Origin: Xestospongia muta
Taxonomy: Eukaryota; Porifera; Demospongiae; Haplosclerida; Petrosiidae
Length of the DNA: 64,000 nucleotides
Assembly (NCBI GenBank): GCA_963693285.1
Contig: OY848929.1
Location: forward strand, 932,501-996,500
Direction: 5' to 3'
The position numbers and the translations under genes are program-made. The notes below the pieces were generated by a model. The model worked only from the letters and a program-made list of their open reading frames with translations. It did not search any database and was not told where the DNA came from. Shown here piece by piece: positions 40,939 through 54,809 of the stretch. Every line of letters starts with the position of its first letter. The stretch's first letter is position 1.

Positions 40939-42762
40939 TCTACATATAGTGTCTAGGAAAGGTAAAGATTTATTTTATATGACTGCTTTCTATTTTATAG
41001 GAAAGCTATACTTTTCAGTGAAAATGAAAGTATTTATTCTAGAATATACAAAGTGGGTCAGGTAAGGGATATATCATATTCAATATATTAAATACACTTA
41101 ATGTATTATGATGTATTATGTTGCCACTTACAATCACTGGACACATGGGGTTAGTTATATTAAGCATTGTAGGAATTTTCATAGTAATCACAGAAGTTAC
41201 ATTACAAGGTTTCTTTCTTCCAGCCTTAATTGCCATGTCAAACAAACACATCATTAAGGATAATACAAACATTTAAGAGACACTTTTAATGATATACTGA
41301 ACACTATACAAAGTGATTGTAATTACATATAGTTAATAACTAGTGTTATGTTATTGGAAATAGTTGAATGATGTCAAGTCTACTTTAAACTCAAATACCT
41401 ATTAATATTGTATTTTACTGGTTTATATGATATTCCATTATTATATACCATTGCTCTATTATAAAATGTTGTTATCTATAATATTAACTTGTTGGTCAGG
41501 TCCAAGCTATTGTTGGTCCTCAGTCATGTCTGTTAGAAGCATTTAAAGAACTTTATGAGAAAGAACTGATTCCACTTGTGGAAGAGATACTAACTCAGGT
41601 AAACCATACAGTGACAGATAATTCTATCAAGACAATATAAAGGTATCATAATGTTTACATAGTATAATAGTGATTCCATTGACTGTCAATCTATATATGT
41701 ACATGTTATAGACAGATGTGTTTAGCTTGCACTTTATTATAGCTAGAATAGAATGATAGTCATGTACCTGTCCACCAGTACACCCTTAAAGCTATGTTAC
41801 CACATAAATGTTATGATGTCACTTCATGAGTTAATGAGGTGTAGCATTGTTATGATATTTCCCCAATAGTTAAGCAGGTATCCTACTCTAATAACAGTAC
41901 CAATTTGTGGTCTCCTTTTCTTTCAATCATCCATTCTTGACTATGCACATGGAAGAGGTGTGCATCTTAAGATGAAACAGGTCAATATTATGACAAAAAC
42001 CTCAGTTAGCCATCAGGTACAAATATCACAACATAAGGTGGTCATTAACAGGTTGTGGTCTGGTGTACCTCTAAGTGTGTATATAGTGTGGTGATAAAGC
42101 CATCAGTCAAATTACAACAACACATCTCAGGTACAAATGCCTAAAGTTGATGGGGTTTAGTATTCTCACTAGTAGTTGCACACATAGTCAAGTAAATATT
42201 TGTCAGATAAAATACTATTGGTAATAATATTCCTTTATAATATACTAGGTTGTATTAGAACTTTATGAAAACTTCAATGTCCTTTGTCTTTGTGGTAAGT
42301 TAGTAGTATTATGATAAGATCATTCTCTGATGTATTACTGTTGCAGCTGGAAAACCAAAAAAGAAAATGACTTGAAAACATTCTGTCTGTTCTTATATAG
42401 GACCTGATTTTATAACAGAGTATATTACTGTAAGTATCTCACAGTTTATATTAATAGTATTCACAATTTAAGAAATAATAGTTGTTACTACATAACACAC
42501 AGCATCAATTAATATAGTAAGTTTTCTAATACAGGAGTAAAGTGATAAATGAATGGTCTGGTCAGTTACATAACTATAACAACACATAACAGCTAGCAAT
42601 AACAATATTAAGAGAGAGATGATAATAAAGGCTCACAATGAAGAACAATTAATTGAGAAATTAAATCATGTACTGTACAAATTCACAACAATCAACAACA
42701 ACTAGTATATACAACATTATACTGAGTCACACAGTCATCAATCATGGTATTTGGTAACATTG

Positions 42763-43161
42763 TCAGTCATTAGCTGGTGGAGGGTATTCTTTACCTCCTA
42801 TGACAGACACTGCTTTCCCTTTGTTCATCAAACATTGAATAGATTCTTGAACAGGGACATCCTCTGGCATCTGCTCTGCACAAACTAGTAGATATAAGGT
42901 AATATAACACGAAGGAATAGAGGGAAGGAGATGTGAATGTACAAGATGGATCAAATGGACATTGGATTGTTGGGGTGACCTACCTACAACGACTAGCTGA
43001 TTATAGGGGTGCTGAGCAAACATACCATATTGATCTAAAGATTCTTCAACTGGAGCGCTCATATTTGGAGGTCGAGGCTGCAATAACCGCAACACTGCTT
43101 TAATTAAAAAAACAAAAAAGACCAGTAATATAATAGCGACTAGCCCCGCAACTGCTATCAT
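42763..43161 (-). CDS. Nested antisense two-membrane-segment protein, member D
   Basis: Intronless ORF, 132 aa from the Met that gives MIAVAGLVAIILLVFFVFLI, in register with the other members. The frame is open upstream to a Met at 43239 (158 aa), but that part is polar and has no counterpart. Motifs kept: [22 protein letters not shown], a second hydrophobic stretch ending YITLYLLVC, MPEDVPVQESIQC, GKAVSVIGGKEYPPPAND. The N-terminal segment carries an inserted basic/Leu stretch, and the middle has diverged strongly (no CQN.YLR block). Located in the intron 17 equivalent of broken copy D. No CACGTG was seen upstream. Confidence 0.8.
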   Translation of the reverse strand: MIAVAGLVAIILLVFFVFLIKAVLRLLQPRPPNMSAPVEESLDQYGMFAQHPYNQLVVVGRSPQQSNVHLIHLVHSHLLPSIPSCYITLYLLVCAEQMPEDVPVQESIQCLMNKGKAVSVIGGKEYPPPAND

Positions 43162-45310
43162 GTTTGTAGTATCTGAGTTTGTTGTGAGGATTATAACAGA
43201 CGAATTTTTGGTGTGCGAACTAATAATACACTTCTCCATTGACTTGCAACTGATTTTTCTAATTTCTTTCGACTTACAAAGTGTGTGGCGATCTATGCAT
43301 CGACTCTTAAGGGAGAAGTGTGACTGAAGCGTACACAGATACCTCGAACAGCGAGGTTCCTATGCAAGTTGCTCTCTGAACTATTTTCGTTTACAACACA
43401 GCAGTAATCAAGGGCCTCCTCCCTCAGATACAACAGACTTTCGTTAAACAGTGACAGCACAATGAGAAACGAAGACTTTCGGAAATGGCAATTCGCCTGC
43501 TCTCTCAACTATTTTACGCCCGTATTGGTTGCATCTCCTTGACTTTCTTAATTTATAGTTGCAATATTCGCCTACGCTAATTTGTATTCACGCCCGCGAA
43601 AGGGTTAATTGAATTCTATAATGGTTAATTAATGATTATAATTAATATTTTCAATTTTTAGGTGGAAACTTCTGACCATGCTCGTCTAAAGATTGCTATT
43701 TCTATGAACAATGAATTTAGAGTAAGTTATGATCAAACCATCTCAATATATTGTTTGTTTGTTATATTATTAGGTTGAGAGAGGTGATCCTAATAGTGAG
43801 GCTATGTTGTTTAGTGTCCCTGACTTTATTGGATTTGCTTGTTGTGAAGTTGGTAAGTGTCAATATAGAGTTATTATAAACTATGTACAGTGTGTTTGTT
43901 AATGATATGAGATTGAATTACAAAATATGGAGTATTCTATGTTATTTGTTATTTCATATCCACTTACTTGCAATGTTATAATTTAAACATGATATTTTAT
44001 TTCTGTTTCTCTTCTATAGCTAGTAAGATTAGAGGCAAAGTTGCCTCCATTCCATTTGTACGGTTTCATAAACATTCTGCTGATATTATTACGGCTGCTG
44101 TGTTTGGAAGAAACAGTTTGTGAGTAGTGTTCTTAACAAATTTGCTTGGCTAGTGATTTATGTGTAACATAATTAACATGGCCTCTTTAACTCTAATTAC
44201 ATTTTGTTAATCTAATAATTAACTTGAATTATGTAACAATGTGTCATATTAGATATTGAATGTTCTGCTCAACATGAAGCTTTGAGAACTGAACAAAAAA
44301 CTAAAGGTGAACTTGAGAGACAGAATTGCAAAATGAGAAGGTGATTAGTAATTCATAATACATACCAATTCTTGTATATCACTGTGTGATATATCAATCA
44401 TTATATTATATAAACCAAGTTATTATGAGAGCATCTCAAATATGAGAAAAAACCACAATGATATATTATCTACTGAAAGCAGTACATATGTAGTTTATGT
44501 ACCATTTTTTTATTTAAGTAATGTTTGTGTGTTGTTAAATCAATGTTATTATCATTGACACAAAACAAACTAGACTGTTCATTTGTCTTCTTGTTGAATG
44601 ATGTTACTTTGTTGTCATATAACTGATGTGTGATGTTTTGTTCTAAGCTCTGAGGTTGATTAAAGAAGACTAGCAGCTGTCATGTCATGTAGGAATCAGC
44701 TTCCTAATTAGTCATAATTTAACAATTAAAAACACTTGATATTATTTAAATAATTACTATTAACAGTAATTAATTTTTTATTTTATCCAGTGGCTAAATT
44801 AAAAATTGAAGCTACAAGAATTGAAATGGAAGCTGAACTAGAATGTCAGACATATTCCTTGGATTCTGGAAGGGATAGAGATAGTGAGATGGTTATCCAT
44901 CCACATACAGGTTCACTGGACTAGACTTGTAAAATGTTTTGAACAATATCTTTTGAGGCTAATTAAAGACAGACAACAAGATCTGTTCATTTATTAGTTC
45001 ACTGACATATTATTAGATTGGACATTATTTGTTGTTTTTTAATAGTATTTTTATATATCAGTCTTCCCTTTTAATTGTGTGTTTGTTTATAGTTTTATAA
45101 TGCAAAGAAACTTTCTAGAAAAAACAAAGGAACATTCAAACCAGCCTAATAGATAGTACAAAGTCAGTATTATTTGTTCTAAACTTCCAGCATTATATAC
45201 TATATGTGATATATGTCTATTCTTTTATTTAACATATCATATTCAATGTTGATATGATAATATTGTTGACCCACAAACACTCAATTATAATATTGTTGTT
45301 CTTTTTCTAG

Positions 45311-45481
45311 TGACAAGTATCCAGACAATGGTAAGTAACATTGATCTTTTTTATAACTTGATATTACCTCTATGTCCTCTCTCCCTTCAGGTCATATATG
45401 TATATCTGGTCTCTTTGTTTAACTGTTCACATACCCAAGGATCAATTGGTACATGGAAGAGTAGAAACACCAGGATATATG
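45311..45481 (+). pseudogene. GRK exon 8-9 fragment after copy D
   Basis: TGACAAGTATCCAGACAATG|GTAAGT, then after CCTTCAG a 91-bp block (45391-45481) that keeps HICIS at its start and GRVETPGYM-like residues at its end, with frame damage between. Same arrangement as the other GRK fragments. The overlapping open frame is a chance read-through. Confidence 0.7.
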
Positions 45482-46456
45482 GTAAGTTAAAGTATAATTC
45501 AGTCTTGGGACTTGCACAAATATCTTTATTATTATGTTTTATATCTACTAAACTAATAGAGTGTCATTAATATATTAATATACTTATATGGACATAATGT
45601 AATACTATAGCGAGGTAATGTATACAATGTTAAATAGCTGTGACATTATTCTACTCATTTTTCATCTCACGCATAATTACTTCTATTAATAATTACTCAA
45701 TTGAAATATAATCACCTGTTATATGACATATTATGTATTGCAAGTCTTTGAACCACTTAAACAACTATCATGTGATCATTTGTATTAGGCAGCTCACAAA
45801 TTTACTTAACCATTTTACCATTAAATGATTATAAATTAAACAGTTATTACTTTAAACCCTGCTTATCATTACCTGTATTATACTATTGTTGTTAGATAAT
45901 ATGGTATCATATTGTTGGCTAGTCATTCAATCCTTGCAGCCTTGTTTTTTATTTACTATTTCTACTTTATTATAAGCATTTCTAGACTAGTTTCATTTCC
46001 TTATAAGCAATAGTTGTCTTTGATGTTAAATCATCTACTTTATTGTTGACTGACAACATTATAATAACATCTACAAACACAAGGAGAATACTTGCAATAG
46101 ATGTCTGTATAGAATACAGGTGCACCGTTTATATTGTATCCTTTCTTCTTTGATGAAGTAAATAGTTGAGTTTATTAAAGTCAGTGTCACATAATGCATC
46201 AAATTTGAGTCTAGCTTCACTCCATGTTTAGATAAGACAAGACATTTTATCCATGTTCCAATTTGTAGTCTGAACCTGTCATAGTCACCATAACAACACT
46301 ATTACTATTATTCATTACATGAATGCAAGTTTTTCTCACAAAGTTGGTTCTATCATTTTATATTATAAACTCTAAACCCACAAACATGTACATGAAATAG
46401 AAAATGTCATTTATGGTATCTTATCTTGAGCTATTATTACATTACTAATATTATGA

Positions 46457-46530
46457 AGTTTGATGAGAGCTTTAGTACTTTTGTAATGAGAGCTTTAGTA
46501 CTGTTGTAGTGAGAGCTTTAATACTGTTAT
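46457..46530. repeat. 24-bp tandem repeat, three units
   Basis: Three units of AATGAGAGCTTTAGTACTGT followed by TGTAG/TATAG, slightly diverged. Confidence 0.85.
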
Positions 46531-46580
46531 AGTGATAAGTGTTATAGTAATTCTATCCCTTTACATAGTTTGTTACCAGC

Positions 46581-46649
46581 TTGTAGTACTCCTATTTTTG
46601 TCTGTAGTACTCACCTATTTTTGTCTGTAGTACTCACCTATTTTTGTCA
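46581..46649. repeat. 23-bp tandem repeat, three units
   Basis: Three units of TGTAGTACTCACCTATTTTTG plus TC; the first lacks two bases. Confidence 0.85.
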
Positions 46650-49600
46650 AAACAAACCTGATTAAGGGAATTTCCAGGAAATTTCATGGAAATTTCTTAG
46701 ACAAAGAAACCAAAATGAACCAGCTATTAATTGTTATGGTTTAAGGTAGACTGGTCTCTGTAATATTGGGATGTTAATCATATCATAGTTAGTAGAATAT
46801 TAATAATATGGACAGTTTATGATGAACTATAGTTTTTTAACAAATTATGTTGTTTATTTAATTTATCTCATGTTACCTCTACTCCAAGGAAACACCTCAT
46901 TACCATTGGATGGTACAATTGAATTGTTGGATTGGGAAATAAATAAACTAAGATTAATTTGAAGGGACAAACACTTTTTATGTATACCAACCACTACTAG
47001 AGTATAAACAGTGAATATTAGATACTTACAACTAATATTGACTTCTCATATTATACAAAGGTCAGGTAACAATTTAATATATATCAACAGAGCCATGGAA
47101 GCCTTGTGTTGTTGTCACAACACAATTAATGTTAAATTCTAAAATGCATTGATTAGTACACACACCAGAGCTATTCATTACATTACACAGAATTAATGGC
47201 CTACTCCTTACACTTTAGTAATGCTACTCAGCACAATGAGAATTGTATATATTACATTAATATTATTAACTACACAATAAAAATAGTATCAATTGTGATA
47301 TGACATATTATGTACCTCAAGTTTTGAATGGTTTTTAATAACTGGTTATGTGATCAAAACGTTACTTAAAAACTATGTTACCATTAAAACTGATTATACA
47401 TCAAACAATATTACTTTAAACTGTGTGTTCATTACCAGTATTAGACTACTGTTGTAGGATCAATAGGATATCATATTGTTGTGTAGTTACTCTAAGTCTA
47501 ATAGTCATCCATTGTTATCCTTACTGCTTTTATTTTCTCCACCACTTCTCATAAATTAGTAAATACTCTTCACCATTATAACCACATATGACTACTGTTT
47601 ATTTAACATCATGTTGGTATTGTAAATCATGATGATGTTATAGATCCAACAAAGAGTCTAGTTTATAATGATAACTCCAAATACACGGAGGTTATCACAG
47701 GGGGAAGACTGTGGTATGACCTGTAATAAAACCATAGTACACATTGAATAGCTTTTATTAAGTGTCCTTACTTCTTAATAGTTGAGTTCATTGAAGTCAT
47801 ATTTTCTGTTACATAACATAACACAATTGACTCTAAAATCAGTTATGTTTTAAGTATATATTTGAGTTTACAAAGTATCATGAATGTCACCATACAAGGT
47901 TGTTCAGACCTTAAAAGATACACTCTCTGAATTAATTTGAAAATATATATTAAATAAAATAAGTAAATGATATTATTTAATACATGTACAATTAGCATAG
48001 TAAGCAAAACTTAACAATCCATGACTTCGTTCATATTGCACATTCTCAGACAGCAGCTGGTCGCTAACCACATTGTGATATTCATAAGCATTACTGACTT
48101 GTCACTTCACTGAACTAGTCACCATCCTTACCACATACCTTCTTGTTCTTGTTTTTCACAGGGAAGAAGGTGGAGTTGAAGATTGGAGTGTTAGAAGGAT
48201 TATAGTGCTAAAGATCCCTCTAGAAATGTAAGTTTATAGCACACGTTCCACGAATTCTTTTACATAATAAAGTTATATTAAACAAACATGATATCCTTTG
48301 TATTGTGAACATATACACATATTGTAATGATGATGTAGTATTGTAAACAATCTCAAAACAGTTGTAACTTTATCATTACTTCTCAATAAAATAAAATCAT
48401 CTGTGGTTTTATAACCACTTAACAACTGGTTGTGTATCATATTTGTATCATTTTAATACTAAATGTGTAGTAACAGTAGGGTTTCCTTTGGTTCAACATA
48501 CAAAGGGTGTGGTGCATACAATATCAAGTACATTGTATCTTACACTTGTGTGAGATGACTGATGTGATGTTTTAGAGATCAGGATTTGTTTGTCCCTTTT
48601 GTTCTTAAAATTATATTGACATCACACAGTGTGACAATTGGCGGTGTTCTAACTTGCATTTAGAGTAACTATTGTCTTAGTACCCATTGTTATATCGACT
48701 TACTTTCATATACTCACGAGTTTAGCCTCCAGCTGTATATGTTGTACAAATTGTAGAGTGAGTAAAAAAGATGGAGAGTTGTAGATACATTCATAGAGGA
48801 GTATGTACATTAATGATTTAGAATAATTTTATAACTCTATTAATAATTATCATAAAGTGTGCTTACTCTAAAAGAATCCCTGTCAAACATACTTTGTTCG
48901 TATGTGCTATTTGTCAAATTTCTTGTGGTCTGGCAGAATCATACCACTCAATATAACTGGGACGGATTACCTGTGTAAGATAATGAATGTACTGATTTAT
49001 CTGTCATTTTAGATCATATGTAGCTTTAAAAATAACAATTTAGAAAAATATAATAAAATGCTTACTAACCACATAATGATTTCATAATCATTACATACTC
49101 AAATGCAGACTATTTGTATGAGAATATTTTGCACTATCTGTTATAACCAGTGTACAAAGTGGTCAAATGTTATGATAAGTTCATACATTAAACTCCCATG
49201 GTATTTGGTTAGTGAATAACACTCAATATAACTGGGAGAGATTACATGTTTTAAGATGATATAAATTTTGGATCAGCTCACTACCAATTTTGTAGCTAAA
49301 ATCTTATAAAGCTATTATCTATTCATAGAGTGTATTTAATCTCAAATAGCTATGTTGTTATTGGACACAGGAATTATACTTATTGTAAATGAACTTTTAA
49401 TATCTTAAACAGACATTCCCAGCTTTGTGGTTTAGACATGAGATTACACAATATGTCCTCCTTTGGTGAAGGATGACCTATAATGACTGAGCTATGAATA
49501 TTGTTATATTGTTTTTGATGTTAGCATATAATCACTTGTGTCTGCTCTTCTGCATCCAATTAGATGTTAAACCGGAACTCACTTTAATTAGATTATCATC

Positions 49601-49714
49601 ACTGTTTACACACATAGCACTTTTAGCACTTGTATCACAGCGCTATAGTTTACACACCACGTGTACATGTGCTGTGTGTCTTCCTTAATTGAACTTATTA
49701 TTATTGTTTTCACA

Positions 49715-49790
49715 GGGAAGTGGGTAAAGGTGGACATTGAAGTATTAGAAAATTTGATGGAAATAAAGATGCCTCTATTTTTAAGAAAAT
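49715..49790 (+). pseudogene. Second exon 14-like block in copy E
   Basis: After TTTTCACAG, GGGAAGTGGGTAAAGGTGGA begins a block that aligns with MVP exon 14 ([14 protein letters not shown]...) over its whole length and ends with an AAAATGTAAG donor. It is open but diverged. Two exon 14 remnants 1.5 kb apart show that more than one duplication round is layered here. Confidence 0.55.
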
Positions 49791-49889
49791 GTAAGGATTA
49801 TGTGAATATTAGATGTTATAGTGTTGCTGTAAAGATAAACAGCAAAGACATGATGTATTTGTAGAATCTATCAACTATCATTCTGTTTT

Positions 49890-50060
49890 GCCCACAATTC
49901 AATCCATAGGCCCAAAGTATGCTAGTAGGCTGATCTTTCTTAACACAACATTTAAGACTGCCTAGTCTAGTTGGCTTCTTAACACAACACACTTGAGACT
50001 GCCTAGCCCATAGGCCAAAACAGTAGGCTAGTAGGCTGGTCTTTCTTACCACAGCACTAC
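49890..50060. repeat. Imperfect repeat around TAGGCTGRTCTTTCTTA
   Basis: Three degenerate copies of GCTAGTAGGCTGATCTTTCT / TTAACACAACA / GACTGCCTAG. It keeps a 123-codon frame open on the - strand (49816-50187), whose translation is internally repetitive and matches nothing I know. Confidence 0.5.
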
Positions 50061-50935
50061 AGTTAGAGGCTTTATGTTTATTTAATAAAACTGTGGTTGC
50101 TAAAACCAGGACAAAGGCGTAGTTTTCTTCATTATAATGATAATGTGTTCTGAGATCTAACACCTGTGTTACAATAGTTTGGTTCATATCTAGTCAACGT
50201 AATGACCTTGTACATCAAAGAAATTCATTCATGTATCCATTATTATCTGTGCCATTCATCCTGCATTCTTGACAAGTGTTTGTTATATAAACACCTCACT
50301 ATATACACACATTAACTAAAGTGGTTAGTTGCCATGGTTACAAGGTATATATGATTGTTTCTTATTTAAGGTACGTGGTGTCTCATCTGGTATAACCAGA
50401 TGTTGTTGATGTGAGATTATTGAAATGGTATCATTTTTCTTTACATTATAGACTTGAGGAGACAAAACTCATGTGGATATATATCGTAGTCCTAACTGTT
50501 CAGGTACAATATAATAATGTATAATGTACTACAACTGTTTGGGGAAAATCCCATGTATTGTGTGGGTCATGTTTTAACTATGTCTAACATGTTTGCTTAC
50601 TTGTTACTGTAGTTCTGTTAATAGCCTCATGAAATATGAAGTGAAATTAATGTAAGTTAATAACATATAAAAGATTGTTTCTTGTGTATATTGCAGCTGG
50701 GAAATCCAAAAGGAGAATGTCTTGAAGGAAGTTTTTATAACAGATCATATTATTGTAAGTTGATATTAACAAAATAAATGTGATTAATAAGTGCTATTAT
50801 AATAAAGTGATAAATATAATTTAAGAGAATAAAGAGTTGTTCTCTATCATTATACAAAAATCATATACATTATGGCTGGGGAGACAAACAAGGAGACATC
50901 ATACACAGATTAACACTACTGACTTATTTACCCAG

Positions 50936-51304
50936 TTAGTCATTAGGTGGAGGATAGTTTTTCCCTCTCATAACAGTCACTCCATTCCCAGAGCCAGTGC
51001 ACTGAACTGGCTCCACTTCCTTTGGCATGTAATCATCGGAAATTAAAATGTACAAAACAAAATATATCGAGAGAATGAAGAGAAATAGGAGATAATAAGG
51101 AAATGCGTAGAATTTTGTTCCGGTTGCAATCATGTCGATGTTTTGTCGTTGACTTGCCGGTACAACTAGATCGCTACAACGAAAATCAGCAAACGACTCG
51201 AGAACAGGAGCTCTCATATTATCGCGACGTTGCAACAGAGCTCGGAGTATAACTGCTAAATAAATCGCCACAATTCCAAATAGAACGGCCACTAGACACT
51301 CCAT
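50936..51304 (-). CDS. Nested antisense two-membrane-segment protein, member E
   Basis: Intronless 122-aa ORF, the shortest and most diverged member. Start MECLVAVLFGIVAIYLAVIL, then MRAPVLESFADF (counterpart of PVEESLDQ), SDLVVPASQ, a second segment LLFLFILSIYFVLYILIS lacking the usual Cys, MPKEVEPVQCTGSGNGVTVM, and the end RGKNYPPPND. Neighbouring MVP exons 17 and 18 are decayed, yet the layout and the C-terminal motif of this ORF are intact. This contrast is the best evidence that the nested gene itself is under selection. Confidence 0.82.
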   Translation of the reverse strand: MECLVAVLFGIVAIYLAVILRALLQRRDNMRAPVLESFADFRCSDLVVPASQRQNIDMIATGTKFYAFPYYLLFLFILSIYFVLYILISDDYMPKEVEPVQCTGSGNGVTVMRGKNYPPPND

Positions 51305-51586
51305 CTCAGTAATGTTACTGCAAGATTAGTCTATATTATGTACCTCAGATCAGATTGTCCTTATTGGTCACTTCACTGCAACAGCGAGACTTTAAAAGTC
51401 TACCTCTAATTTATCCGCAAAAACAACTCGAGGAACGAAAACTGCACATCCAATATACGGAGTCTAGAGACTGGACAAGACCGTCTAAGACTATTGCGAG
51501 TTCACTCGATACAGCGAGAGAATAACTTTTGATTGCGCAGACTGATGATATAAGTGTAATGATAACGACTTTTAAGCCTACCCCAA

Positions 51587-51592
51587 CACGTG
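51587..51592. promoter_or_regulatory. CACGTG upstream of nested gene E
   Basis: CACGTG about 283 bp upstream of the start, followed by TTTTT, in a region otherwise hard to align with A-C. Retention of the site in diverged sequence supports a regulatory role more than its presence in A-C does. Confidence 0.4.
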
Positions 51593-52219
51593 TTTTTATT
51601 AATTAGTTCTAATTGTTCTTAATTACACACGGTAATCAGGTTAAATTTTGTTATCATATTCTAGGTGAAGATACCTGTTCATGCTTGGCTAAATAAAGAC
51701 TGTTATATCTATGAGCAATGAGTTTATAGTAAGCTACAAGCATGTAAGTTATCTCTTAAGAGTATTGTTATGTTATGTTGAGATCCAAAGGAGTAATGAG
51801 ACTAATCTTTGTAGTGTCCTTGACTTCATTATATATTGTACTGTTCTCTCGTGTAGAATGTTGATCCTGATACCTTACCCACATTATAAAGTAAATTAAA
51901 AGGATATACTAGCGGCCTGATTTTATAGTAAAAGGATGTTTATCTTCATATTATAAGTGTATGGTGTATTTGATTTATGAAGATATGGAATATTCTATTC
52001 TATTTGTTATTTCATATCCACTTACTTATTATGTTATAATTCAAACATGATATTTTATTTTTGTTTTTCTTCTATAGCTAGCAAGATTAGAGGCAAAGTT
52101 GCCTCCATTCCATTTAAACAGTTTCATAAAGATTCTGCTGATATTATTACAGCTGCTGTATTTAGGAAGGATGCTAATGGAACAGTCCACACTGAAGTAG
52201 TGTTCCAGCAAATAATCTT

Positions 52220-54804
52220 GTAAGTTTATACTTGTTATGATACAAATACTATATACATATCAGACTCACTCTAACCTTATTACATAATGTGACATGTATT
52301 AAATTCAATGATATCTTTACAAGCTATTTGATTGCAGAGTATGATATACCTTCTCTTCAAATGAATAACATGTACAGTGTATCATTTATTGAGGGAGAGG
52401 AGAGAAGGAGGAATATACAATCTCTCTCTCTCTCTCTCTCTTTGAAGAGGATAGTTTAGTGATGTTTATATGTGTTTTGTAAAATCAATGTTATCATCAC
52501 TGACACGAAAATAAGAATGTTATTTCTAGAACATTAAACATTGTTTCTGGAGTGTGTCAGGATACAATATGATTGTACTGGTTGTATAAATAATACTGAA
52601 ACAAGTGTCATATAGAGTAGGAGTGTGTAAACTTAGTCAGTGAAGTAGAATCTATAACCACAGAGATGAGTATATAGTTTCCCACTTACACAGGAATGAT
52701 GTCATTTAAAGTATGTCATGTCATTTAAAGTATGTCTTGGTGTGTTATTGTAGCAACAATATTATTGTTATTGCTATTTGATAAGAAATTAGAATTGTAA
52801 ATATACATCAGGACAATTATTGTTAACTATGATTTGACTTGTAGTATTTGTTGTGGTTTCCATACCTTCAACAATTAGAGGATACTATGGCTCATCTTTT
52901 AAAGCCACTAGCACTAATATTAGCTCATATTAGGACAGGATCATCAGATTATAGATATTAGAGTAACAAATCCCATTATTATTCTATTATCAATGATCAT
53001 ACACTATACATAGATATGTGTTTCATCTGTCTTCCTAACATTAGCCTAAATCTGTATTTCAATAGTAGTAAATTTGTCTGTCTCTGTACCCAAGCCAAAG
53101 GCAGGGATAATAACGTGTCATCATGTCAGCTTTCAAAGTTACCAGGATACAATATGATTATACTGGGTTGTATATATATATATAATACCACTGGGTTGAG
53201 TATACAAGAGGAAAAGTAGCTGTTTTGAAAACATGATACCTTGAGTTTTTTTGTTATTATAATAATTACCACTGTAATTGCTATAAGGTGGATGTGACAT
53301 TTTAACTAATTGTTTTTTTGGAATGTTAATAGTCAATAACAGCTCATGTCTAAAAGTAAATTTTGATATAGTAGCAATAATTAATTTGAGATACATATTG
53401 TAGGTTTAAGTGAGAAATCTGGTCAATATAGGACATATATCTCAAGTAGTTATCTCTTATTTAAGACTTCATTTGTTGACAGATGTCTATCACTTGGATT
53501 ATCTAGGCAATGCTTAGCTCTTTCTTACTACCCTCTATCTCACATTTTATGATATTATATTCTGATTATAGAGTTAGTGGTTGTAGGAGTGTGTAAACAC
53601 TGGATAGTCTACCAGTCTAATGTTTACTATAAATACACAGCCTGCAATGAGAGGGTATAGACACTGGATTGTCCATCAGTTCAGTGTTTTCAAATTACAA
53701 GGTGACAATCAATTTGTTGCTGCATTGTCTATGAATACATTATAAATAAAACAGACTTTGTGTTGAGCAGGACATCCAATAGCTTTAAAGAGATCTACTT
53801 CAAGTTAATTAATAAATTAACAATGTATTATGAGGTCATGTTACACATAAAACAATTGTAATTGTTAGGGACCAATGTCCACTGTTCAAATTAGAACAAG
53901 TAGGTAACAAATACCAGGTGTTATACTAGCTAGTGAAATACTAGTATAATCAGTGTCATATATCTAGAGTAAACTCAAATGTCATGTATCTAGAGTTGTC
54001 ATATAAAGAAACATCTAATTATATGACCTATATCAACTTGCTGAATAAACTCTATGATCTTATATGACATTTGTATACTTTAGATATGCTTCATTGAGTA
54101 ATTAGTATTTAGGCCATTTTATCCACTAGCTTGCAATATGATAACACACCTGATACTCGCTGCTTATTTGTTCTAATTTAAAGGCAATCAGTAGATCATA
54201 AGTGATTGTCTATTGTATAGAAATAGACAATTTAGACAAAATAATGATATAACTACTTTATAAGGTGTATTGTTGAGTTTGTCCTCTGGACATGTTATGA
54301 CATATTGTACTATGAAAAATTGTTGATTCTACCTGTGTATTTCAGTGACCTTCTTATGATTTGTTTTGAAGAGGATGTCACATGTACTAATTACCTCCTC
54401 TTAAATCCAGAATGGTGACATGGATTTTTTTGCTTGCATCATACATAATTTAAGAATGAATTTGATTCCTTAACCAAATAAATGATTTAATATCGTGTTG
54501 TGAATATAATGATCAATAGTGCTGTGGTGATACAATGAATATTTGTGGTTTATGATATATAATTTGACAACTAACAATGAGTTTAGTAAGTTGGGTTGTA
54601 ACTGAAATTCATATGTTAGATTTCCCTAATTCATTGATTGCTTTGTACACTAATTCATAAAGAGCAAAAGCCATTCATTGTATTAACACTCAATCATTGG
54701 CCTATTGGCTTTAAACAAACACTAGTACAAATTATGATGACATTAATTCATAAAGAGCAAAAGCCACTCACTACATTAACACACAATCATTCGCCTATTG
54801 GCTT
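52220..54804. other. Diverged intronic sequence of copy E
   Basis: No gene. Contains a CT run (52419-52442), a partial repeat of GGATACAATATGATTRTACT (52560 and 53146), a roughly 100-bp stretch (52942-53045) that matches 61805-61915, and a tandem duplication at 54651-54809. Confidence 0.45.
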
Positions 54805-54809
54805 TAAAC
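54651..54809. repeat. About 93-bp tandem duplication
   Basis: Two copies beginning TTCATAAAGAGCAAAAGCCA and ending CCTATTGGCTTTAAACAAA with a few differences; the second joins directly to the exon 22 tail. Confidence 0.85.

Larger units (their letters stand above)
38859..44851 (+). pseudogene. MVP copy D: exons 9-25, badly broken
   Basis: Blocks: 9 (38859-38996, deletions), 12 (41001-41061), 13 (41500-41598), 16 (42249-42294, 5' half deleted), 17 (42347-42429, frameshift), 18 (43662-43721, intact), 19 (43774-43852, intact), 20 (44020 to about 44115, cut), 22 (about 44253-44340, deletion), a scrap of 24 near 44650, and 25 (44791-44851). Exons 10, 11, 14, 15, 21, 23 and 26-28 are gone or beyond recognition. 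Nested gene D sits between 17 and 18. A fragment of another gene (TRAF-C) lies on the - strand within it. Confidence 0.85.
45482..48161. other. Joint between copies D and E with an exon 11 remnant
   Basis: AT-rich, no gene. A decayed MVP exon 11 is visible at about 46888-46945 (CACCTCATTACCATTGGATG ... GGATTGGGAAAT). The exon's end, with its unusual GTCAGG donor region, is displaced to about 47051-47063 (TTATACAAAGGTCAGG), so later sequence has split it. Two short tandem repeats lie at 46457-46530 and 46581-46649. Confidence 0.5.

Noticed and set aside
42763..43239. Longer reading of nested gene D starting at 43239
   Set aside because: The extra N-terminal part is polar and unmatched in the family; the internal Met before IAVAGL aligns with the others. 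Not fully excluded.
49816..50187. 123-codon - strand frame
   Set aside because: Internally repetitive DNA, antisense of an exon 14 remnant at one end, no motif; treated as repeat.
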